Shown piece by piece: positions 13,453-18,335 of a stretch of DNA of 18,335 nucleotides. The notes under the pieces were generated by a model, which saw only the letters and a list, made by a program, of their open reading frames with translations, did no database searches and was not told the DNA's origin. Numbering within the stretch: the stretch's first letter is position 1; every line of letters starts with the position of its first letter. The DNA comes from DASVWH01 sp036389715 (GTDB lineage: Bacteria > Acidobacteriota > Blastocatellia > Pyrinomonadales > Pyrinomonadaceae): positions 1 to 18,335 of the forward strand of contig DASVWH010000058.1 of the NCBI GenBank assembly GCA_036389715.1, read 5' to 3'. The translations under genes were made by a program, and so were the position numbers.

Positions 13453-14292
13453 ATGGCAAAGCAAGCGAAGGATGAGCGGCTCAATCAGCAGGCGACGTTC
13501 GTTTTCAGGGGCACGGTCAGGAAGCTCCGGGCGGCCACCATTGCGAGTGTGCCCGTGACGGAGAAGACCATCGTCGTGCGGGTGGACGAGGTGCTGCGCG
13601 GCCCGGAAGTCCTGGCCCAGTATGACGGCACCGACATCACCGTCCAATTAGGCAGCCGTGAACAGGCCGCAAAGGACGAGCAGGCCATCTTTTACACGAA
13701 CAGTTGGCTCGTCGGCGAGAGCCTGGCCGTCACGTCCGTCGGGCATACTGCGGTCGCCCGCCCGGCAGTCTCGGGGCGGGCCGCGGCCGGGCGCTCAAAC
13801 ATGGCTGGCGGCGGCCAGGCAGACAGGGGTTTGCAGGAGGAGCTGGCCAACGCCGATACAGTGGTGACGGGTAAAGTGACCAGCGTCCGCGTAGTGGACG
13901 AGCAAGCGGGCGGCGCTGGCGGCGACCTGACGGCGGCAGACCGCTTTCAGCCCATCAGCGAGCATAGCCCGGCCTGGCAGGAGGCCGTCATCGAGGTCGC
14001 GGATGTCGAGAAGGGGACCGACATCCCCAGAGAGATCGTCGTCCGTTTCCCGAGCAGCACGGACGTTCGCTGGTATGACGCCCCGAAGTTTCGGCCTGGG
14101 CAGGAAGGCGTTTTTCTTCTTCAAAAAGAGTCGCAGAAGAGGAGTGCGCCCGCGCGCCGGACACGGGCCGGGGCTGCGTCCGCGGGGCAGGATGCGGCAG
14201 GCGCTAAAGTCTACACCGCGCTCGGCTCGGCCGCCATTCAGCCCATCCAGAAAGTCGAAACCATCAGGACGCTAATCAAGGCCGCGAAATAG
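13453..14292 (+). CDS. Duplicated beta-rich domain protein, paralogue B
   Basis: A 279-residue protein homologous along its length to the product at 10623. Copy 1 (~14-95) has TFVFRGTVRKLRA, TIVVRVDEVLRG and QAIFYTNSWLVGES; copy 2 (~130-226) has DTVVTGKVTSVR, EAVIEVADVEKG, FPSSTDVRWYDAPKFRPGQE and FLLQKES. The segments (Q)AIFYTN.W..GES, PISEH, FPSSTDV.WY and APKFRPGQ are nearly identical in both paralogues. The linker (~100-128) and the C-terminal stretch (~228-255, Ala/Arg-rich) diverge. No signal peptide or membrane helix. The upstream hairpin with TATAAT suggests its own promoter, and GAGAGG precedes the start. It lies 112 bases upstream of the metallopeptidase gene. An OB-like fold is inferred; no function is known to me. 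Confidence 0.8.
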   Translation: MAKQAKDERLNQQATFVFRGTVRKLRAATIASVPVTEKTIVVRVDEVLRGPEVLAQYDGTDITVQLGSREQAAKDEQAIFYTNSWLVGESLAVTSVGHTAVARPAVSGRAAAGRSNMAGGGQADRGLQEELANADTVVTGKVTSVRVVDEQAGGAGGDLTAADRFQPISEHSPAWQEAVIEVADVEKGTDIPREIVVRFPSSTDVRWYDAPKFRPGQEGVFLLQKESQKRSAPARRTRAGAASAGQDAAGAKVYTALGSAAIQPIQKVETIRTLIKAAK

Positions 14293-14352
14293 TTTCATCG
14301 CTCGCGCCCGGCCCCCGGCCAGGCGAACAAAATCCGCACGGGACTATCAACT

Positions 14353-14381
14353 GCGCGCCGCTCATGACCTGACCGGCGCGC
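14353..14381. repeat. Inverted repeat just upstream of the metallopeptidase start
   Basis: GCGCGCCG at 14353-14360 and CGGCGCGC at 14374-14381 are exact reverse complements around a 13-base loop, ending 11 bases before the GGAAGGGA ribosome-binding site. It could affect translation start or terminate readthrough from the gene upstream. Confidence 0.45.
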
Positions 14382-14404
14382 GCACGCCGACCGGAAGGGA
14401 AACC

Positions 14405-15982
14405 ATGCCCATTAACTTTATCCCGAATGACCCGCTGGCGGTGCAGGATTTGCCGGTGCGGAAGATCAAGCCGCGAGCCAATCGCAAGACCGGGAGAGCC
14501 GGTTTCAGCTTCGAGCAGACTTTCAAGGAAGGGCAGTACGCGCTCGACACGGAGGAGTTTCTCTACTGGCAGTGCAGGGAAGCGGCGCTCTGGGCCCTGG
14601 AAACCTGGGAGGCCATCGAGGGCAAGCTGGACCAGTGGGCCGAAACCGTGGACGGGCGCAAGAAATTGCCTGTCGTTCATATCATCGGTGGCGAGATCAA
14701 TGCCGGGTACACCGGGAGCAGGCTGGAGTTCGTCGTTCATAACACGGAGACACGAATGACCATGACCGGGGCCAGCGCCGATGTCGTAGTGCATGAGACC
14801 GGCCACGCCCTCCTGGATTCCATCAGGCCGGACCTCTTTGAAACCAACTTCACCGAGACGGGCGCTTTCCACGAAGCCTTTGCCGATTGCATGTCGCTCC
14901 TGACGGCGCTCTCCGATAAATTGACGCGCACCAAACTGCTCAAAGCAACGCCCGACCTCGGCCAGCCCAATTTCGTAGAGGCACTGATGGAGGATATGTC
15001 CGACGGTCGAAAGCGCGTCAACGGGGCACAGGACCCGGCCTCCGAGCCGCGCCGTGCCCTCAATAATCTGACGTGGCAACTGCCGACCACACTGCCGCCG
15101 AGCGGCCCGCCGTCGGTCCTGACCAGGGAAGTCCATAGCTTCGCGCGCATCTTCGTCGGCTGTTTCTACGACGTTATCCGCAATATCTTCAACTCGCTTC
15201 CCAAACAGAATCAGACCTCGCTGCAACAAGCGGCCGAGGCCGCAGGACGGATTTTAATCACCGCCGCGCGGCAGGCTCCGGCCACCGCGCGCTTCTTCAG
15301 CTCGGTCGGGAAGGCGATGGTGCTGGCCGACCAGACGCTTAACCAGGGCGCTCATCGTCAGGCCATCAACGATGCCTTTAACGGCCACGGTCTTCAGCTG
15401 GGCAGCTCCGCGATGCTCGCGCCCGAGGCCAGTCTTGAAGGGGAAGCCCCGCGCCTGGCGGGAGGAGGCGGGCGCATTCTCTCGCCCGCCACGCATAATG
15501 ACCTGCGCTCCAGAATCGGCGCGGCGCGCAACGCCCGCCTGCTGGTCAACGCCTTGAACATCGGCGGCGAGGACGTGGCCGAAGTGATTAACCGTCGAGA
15601 GATTTCGTTGGACAAGGTCAGCAATCGTCTGCGCGGAGTCGTCTTGATGGCCAGGGAGCCGGTGCTGGTCGGGGCTTCAGGGATGAGAGCCGCCGTGCTC
15701 AGCACCCTGCCGGAGCCGACCGTGACGACCGACGAAGTTCACGCCTTCGTTGAAAGCCTGCTCGACAATAACCAGATCGCTTTAGGGGCAGGCGGCGGCG
15801 CAGGTGGGGCGGTCATGCCACGTCTCGCCGGTCGCACTCGCTCTCTCGCGGCCCTGTCGCCCGAAAGCCCGGAACCCGGACTGCCGACGCATGGGGTGAA
15901 GGTCATCGGCGGGAAGATGGTCTTGAAGCGCCTGCGCTACACCTGCGGCCACGCCTTCCGGGCGGGACTCACGCGGCGTTGA
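14405..15982 (+). CDS. M4-like (gluzincin) zinc metallopeptidase without signal peptide, with extra C-terminal module
   Basis: 525 residues, GGAAGGGA at 14393-14400 before the ATG. The N-terminal half is the peptidase: FYWQCREAALWALETWE-like helix (54-69; Leu53 precedes Tyr54 here), the zinc motif HETGH (His130, Glu131, His134) and, 23 residues on, GAFHEAFAD (Glu157 as third ligand, Asp161 kept), the arrangement of thermolysin-type gluzincins. A Ser/Ala-Arg-Ile-Phe helix (245-250) belongs to the same fold. There is no signal peptide or propeptide, unlike secreted M4 enzymes, so the enzyme is cytoplasmic or leaves by another route. Residues ~440-512 carry a module (FVESLLDNNQIALG, THGVKVIGGKMVLKRLRY) also found at the end of the converging HAD-like protein. 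The two genes overlap tail to tail by 14 bases. Substrate unknown. Confidence 0.83.
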   Translation: MPINFIPNDPLAVQDLPVRKIKPRANRKTGRAGFSFEQTFKEGQYALDTEEFLYWQCREAALWALETWEAIEGKLDQWAETVDGRKKLPVVHIIGGEINAGYTGSRLEFVVHNTETRMTMTGASADVVVHETGHALLDSIRPDLFETNFTETGAFHEAFADCMSLLTALSDKLTRTKLLKATPDLGQPNFVEALMEDMSDGRKRVNGAQDPASEPRRALNNLTWQLPTTLPPSGPPSVLTREVHSFARIFVGCFYDVIRNIFNSLPKQNQTSLQQAAEAAGRILITAARQAPATARFFSSVGKAMVLADQTLNQGAHRQAINDAFNGHGLQLGSSAMLAPEASLEGEAPRLAGGGGRILSPATHNDLRSRIGAARNARLLVNALNIGGEDVAEVINRREISLDKVSNRLRGVVLMAREPVLVGASGMRAAVLSTLPEPTVTTDEVHAFVESLLDNNQIALGAGGGAGGAVMPRLAGRTRSLAALSPESPEPGLPTHGVKVIGGKMVLKRLRYTCGHAFRAGLTRR

Positions 15983-16103
15983 AGCGAATGCGCTTTAAAC
16001 GCCACTTGCCCTGCTCTTCGACGAGCCGGTGCGTTGCGTTCATGGAAGGGGACTCAGGCCCCCTAGCTATCTGCTGGTTCGCTTCGAGGCTTTCGACGAA
16101 GGC
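15743..16103. repeat. Diverged inverted repeat spanning the two convergent gene ends
   Basis: GCCTTCGTTGAAAGCCT at 15743-15759 on the plus strand matches, with one change, GCCTTCGTCGAAAGCCT read on the minus strand from 16103 to 16087. Both encode AFVESL in their own gene. The match continues weakly through the following codons on each side. It reflects homologous C-terminal coding regions facing each other. Confidence 0.6.
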
Positions 16104-16880
16104 CGCCGTCTCCATTAGTTCCTCTGTGTCCGGCTGGCTGCTCTTGACCGATTGGAGCAGCCCTTCCGCATCCAGTTCAAGTTCCACCTCGACCGGCATC
16201 TGGACGTGGATTTTCCGGCGGCCCTTCTGTTTCAGGTCAGGCAGCGGGAGCCACCTCCTGCCGTGTCCGCAGATGACGCGGCCATCGCTCGAACGGCTGG
16301 TGATGGTGACTAACTCAAGGGCGTGCGTCGTCTCCAGCCGCAGATTCAATGCCAGCCTGAGATTGACCGGACTCTCTGGCGCGATGATGCGTGCAGCCAG
16401 CAGCGGCGCGTCCAGCCAGTCATCGAAATCGCCGCCGCCCGCACGCTCGAAGCGAAGAGCCTGCATCTTCAACTGCTCGCGACAGGCCAGAACGTATTCC
16501 GTCTTTTCAGAGATGAAGAGGCATTCGCCGAGCCCGGCTTTCATCTTCAAACGCTGGATGGCCGTCCTGAAGAGGTCGGGGTCAGGCAGGCGCGCACGGG
16601 CGTGAACGGAGAGCGTGACGCGGCGCTGCGTGGGCTCGAAGAACTCCCTCAGGCCGAGCTGCTCCAGCCTTGAGATAAAGCGATTGAAGATATCTTCATC
16701 GTCTCTCCCGCGGGCGGGCGCGGCGGGCTCGTCCGCATCGCAGACAAGCGATAGGCCGAGCGGCCTGCCCCCGGCGGTCTCAAAGCTCATCAGCGCCTTG
16801 AGCGCCGCCGGAACATTCGCAAAGAGACTCTGACCTTCGGCCAGCGTTCCCTCTAAATCTAGCATTAAAACTTTTATCAT
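15969..16880 (-). CDS. Degenerate HAD-fold protein with C-terminal module shared with the metallopeptidase
   Basis: 303 residues. Residues ~1-145 resemble a HAD-superfamily domain: MIKVLMLDLEGTLAEG at the start puts Asp8 at the nucleophile position but Glu10 where most HADs have the second Asp (DLEGT, as in enolase-phosphatases). LGLSLVCDAD fits the Ser/Thr motif, and CLFISEKTEYVLACREQL (120-137) sits where motif IV should have its acidic pair but reads S-E-K-T-E. An altered or lost phosphatase activity is likely. Residues ~155-303 form a second domain ending in FVESLEANQQIARG and THRLVEEQGKWRLKRIRF, echoing the C-terminus of the neighbouring metallopeptidase. The gene is last in a minus-strand set, 43 bases after the DUF2752 stop, with no strong ribosome-binding site. 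Confidence 0.68.
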   Translation of the reverse strand: MIKVLMLDLEGTLAEGQSLFANVPAALKALMSFETAGGRPLGLSLVCDADEPAAPARGRDDEDIFNRFISRLEQLGLREFFEPTQRRVTLSVHARARLPDPDLFRTAIQRLKMKAGLGECLFISEKTEYVLACREQLKMQALRFERAGGGDFDDWLDAPLLAARIIAPESPVNLRLALNLRLETTHALELVTITSRSSDGRVICGHGRRWLPLPDLKQKGRRKIHVQMPVEVELELDAEGLLQSVKSSQPDTEELMETAAFVESLEANQQIARGPESPSMNATHRLVEEQGKWRLKRIRFNAA

Positions 16881-16923
16881 CTGGACCGACCGAATCCGCT
16901 GAGCATCATGTCTCTGCGTGCTC

Positions 16924-17433
16924 TCAACCGGCCGCCAGGCGCATCGCCCACCAGGCCAGCACAGTCAGGAGCATGAGCTTGCCCGCAAAGGGCGTGAGAT
17001 GCGGCAGCCGCACGAGCAACGAGCGCACTCGCTCGACCCGAAAGACGGTGGCCGCCGCGTTGGCCCAGGCCGCCAGGGCGGCGAGAAAAAGAAGCGGGCT
17101 GAGAGCGTTGAATTTGATCGCTCGCAGGAGTTCGCCATGGGCCAGTGCGCAGAATGCGTGCGTCATCCCGCACCCTGGGCAGGGGTAATGCGTCAGCGCG
17201 CGAAACGGGCACAATATGAGCTGCGGTTCGTCCGGGGGATGCCACAGGGCCGCGATGACAAACATCGCCGTCAGCCCGATGAGCATCCCCCACCCGCGCC
17301 GGTGCAACGCCGGAGAATCAGACGCCGGAGAATCACTAGCCCGCCGTGATGCACGGGCGGCTGCCGTGACGCTCGGCCGTCGCGCCTCATCGTTCACGGC
17401 GGCGGGCCCGACCGTTTTGATGGACGTGCTCAT
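16924..17433 (-). CDS. DUF2752 membrane protein
   Basis: 169 residues. After a ~45-residue Ala/Ser/Arg-rich N-terminus come a membrane helix (~48-64), the DUF2752 signature CPFRALTHYPCPGCGMTHAF (75-94), which includes the conserved CPGCG and TxAF-like elements, then FNALSPLLFLAALAAW (second helix) and a third near residues 148-167. Family members are small membrane proteins of unknown function, often next to DUF4234/zinc-ribbon proteins, as here. The start codon overlaps the stop of the upstream gene in an ATGA arrangement, so translation is probably coupled. Two copies of a 13-bp sequence (17308-17335) encode the repeated Asp-Ser-Pro-Ala in the N-terminal tail. Confidence 0.85.
   Translation of the reverse strand: MSTSIKTVGPAAVNDEARRPSVTAAARASRRASDSPASDSPALHRRGWGMLIGLTAMFVIAALWHPPDEPQLILCPFRALTHYPCPGCGMTHAFCALAHGELLRAIKFNALSPLLFLAALAAWANAAATVFRVERVRSLLVRLPHLTPFAGKLMLLTVLAWWAMRLAAG
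17308..17335 (-). repeat. Tandem 13-bp repeat in the DUF2752 N-terminal tail
   Basis: CGCCGGAGAATCA occurs at 17308-17320 and again at 17323-17335, separated by GA, giving a 15-base period that keeps frame and encodes a repeated Ser-Asp-Ser-Pro-Ala. The repeat lies in a disordered part and looks like a simple duplication. Confidence 0.8.
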
Positions 17434-18170
17434 CTGCGCCCGCCGCCTGCCGCGTCCCAGATTTTGTTCAGCTCACTCTGAATGATGTAGATCGAAGCGG
17501 GCGCGAAAAGGATGCCGAGCAGCAGCGTCGTCGTCGAGATGTCGTTGGGCGGCAACCCTGCGCGCCGCTGCAAGTCCACGAACAGCTTCGGGTAGTTGTA
17601 GTAAAAGGCGATGATGCCCCAGATGCCGCAGGTTACGAAGGTCAGAATTAAATCCTTAGTCGGATTAAGGTCCTGGCGTCCGAGCGCATTCTTGGTCTCG
17701 GTGGCATACGTGTGATACCACCAGAAGCCGTAGATGCCGCACGTCAGAATAGTAAACAGAATGACCATCGCCGGTTCGCGCTTTTCGCCGACCGACCATA
17801 ATCTCTCGTTCATCCCGAAGTTCCCGCCCGGCTGCATTCCGTAAGGCTGATTGCCGAAGCCCGGAGCGCCATAGCCCTGGCCCGGATACGGCGCGTTGTA
17901 GCCCTGACTGCCGTAAGGCGGAGGCGGCGGAGGGTCACTATAAATGTCTCTCGACGGCGGTGGCGGCGCGGAGAAGGAAGGAGGCAATTCAGTCACGACG
18001 GGCGTTCCGTCCTGCGGGCAGAAATTCGGCCCGCTCTCGTCGAAGGTCTGATTACAGGTCGGGCAGCGCTTGATCGTGCGGGCCTCGCCGACAAGACGCG
18101 CGCCATCGGACGGGCAGAAGTCTGAAGCATTATCGGGGTAAGTCTGCTGGCATGAGGGACACCGTTTCAT
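17430..18170 (-). CDS. Double zinc-ribbon, Pro/Gly/Tyr-rich linker, DUF4234 membrane protein
   Basis: 246 residues. Two related ribbon motifs open the protein: CPSCQQTYPDNASDFCPSDG (4-23) and CPTCNQTFDESGPNFCPQDG (36-55). Each has Cys-x-x-Cys and one further Cys, with Asp at the usual fourth ligand position. Residues ~60-120 are a Pro/Gly/Tyr-rich linker (PPPPPYGSQGYNAPYPGQGY), likely disordered. Residues ~120-240 are the DUF4234 membrane domain: MVILFTILTCGIYGFWWYH, LILTFVTCGIWGIIAFYY and ISTTTLLLGILFAPASIYII as three helices. The start is supported by AGGAAGG just upstream on this strand. It leads a probable operon with the DUF2752 gene. Such proteins are thought to be membrane sensors or assembly factors, but no activity is established. 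Confidence 0.87.
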   Translation of the reverse strand: MKRCPSCQQTYPDNASDFCPSDGARLVGEARTIKRCPTCNQTFDESGPNFCPQDGTPVVTELPPSFSAPPPPSRDIYSDPPPPPPYGSQGYNAPYPGQGYGAPGFGNQPYGMQPGGNFGMNERLWSVGEKREPAMVILFTILTCGIYGFWWYHTYATETKNALGRQDLNPTKDLILTFVTCGIWGIIAFYYNYPKLFVDLQRRAGLPPNDISTTTLLLGILFAPASIYIIQSELNKIWDAAGGGRR

Positions 18171-18194
18171 GGTTGTTCCTTCCTTTTTACTGGG

Positions 18195-18200
18195 ATTATA
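18195..18200 (-). promoter_or_regulatory. Candidate -10 box for the minus-strand operon
   Basis: A perfect TATAAT reads on the minus strand at 18200-18195. Transcription would begin near 18188, giving a leader of about 18 bases that contains the AGGAAGG ribosome-binding site. The -35 region at 18218-18223 (CCTACA) matches only three consensus bases. The surrounding gap up to 18335 is AT-richer than the rest of the window and holds no gene I can support. Confidence 0.45.
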
Positions 18201-18335
18201 AACGCAATCGGGGCTGATGTAGGCCTGACCGCAAATGAAAAGAGAACCGGCACAGAAGGTTAAGTAAAGAGAGGGAGAATCGTCAACTTCTTTTCATCCT
18301 CTTTTGCTGCAACCGAAAACGAGCGCATCCCAACT

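Noticed and set aside
11497..13647. A 716-codon open frame on the minus strand
   Set aside because: It is antisense to the Asp-box propeller gene and part of paralogue B. Its translation is Arg/Val/Asp-rich with no domain pattern, while the plus-strand frame has clear motifs.
16877..17293. Minus-strand 138-codon frame overlapping DUF2752
   Set aside because: It is in a different frame from the DUF2752 gene, which has the family signature and coupled start.
1..18335. CRISPR arrays, tRNA or rRNA genes, transposases
   Set aside because: No regularly spaced repeats, no tRNA-like T-arm or rRNA segments and no transposase motifs were seen on either strand.

Overview
This is a GC-rich bacterial chromosome segment. 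Its gene content (LVIVD-repeat protein, ChaN-like exported protein, GAF protein, DUF2752 and DUF4234 proteins, many roomy intergenic gaps) suggests a soil-type Acidobacteriota, perhaps Blastocatellia. That placement is an inference from gene style; there is no rRNA or other marker gene here. I see no rRNA, tRNA, CRISPR array, transposase or phage gene.

Region 1 (1-3660) holds envelope and export functions: the 3' end of an LVIVD-repeat surface protein, a ChaN-family protein on the minus strand, a tiny Ser/Thr/Asn/Pro-rich probable lipoprotein with a good upstream promoter candidate, and an exported protein of unknown function with a basic tail. A purine-rich gap containing an imperfect inverted repeat follows (3661-3919).

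Region 2 (3920-8928) is the most interesting part. Two co-directional plus-strand genes encode a GAF-domain protein and a protein that joins a nucleoside 2-deoxyribosyltransferase-like domain to a TRAFs-binding (DUF4071/TPR-like) domain. Converging on them from the minus strand is an 878-residue protein with a related TRAFs-binding-like N-terminus, a patatin-like lipase domain and C-terminal membrane helices. Sensor, shared helical adaptor, nucleotide-directed enzyme and membrane-directed lipase together look like a conflict or cell-suicide signalling module. This is an inference from domain architecture.

Region 3 (8929-9830) is about 900 bases without a convincing gene; it holds a perfect 8-bp-stem palindrome. 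A GDT1/UPF0016 cation transporter gene follows at 9831.

Region 4 (10623-15982) is four plus-strand genes, each preceded by its own ribosome-binding site and a 108-232-base gap: two paralogous proteins each made of a duplicated beta-rich domain, flanking a sialidase-like beta-propeller with a Lys/Ala/Ser tail, then an HExxH (M4-like) metallopeptidase. None has a visible signal peptide.

Region 5 (15969-18170) is a minus-strand gene set: a zinc-ribbon/DUF4234 membrane protein, a DUF2752 membrane protein overlapping it by 4 bases, and a degenerate HAD-fold protein 43 bases downstream. The HAD protein and the converging metallopeptidase share a C-terminal sequence module, and their 3' ends overlap by 14 bases.
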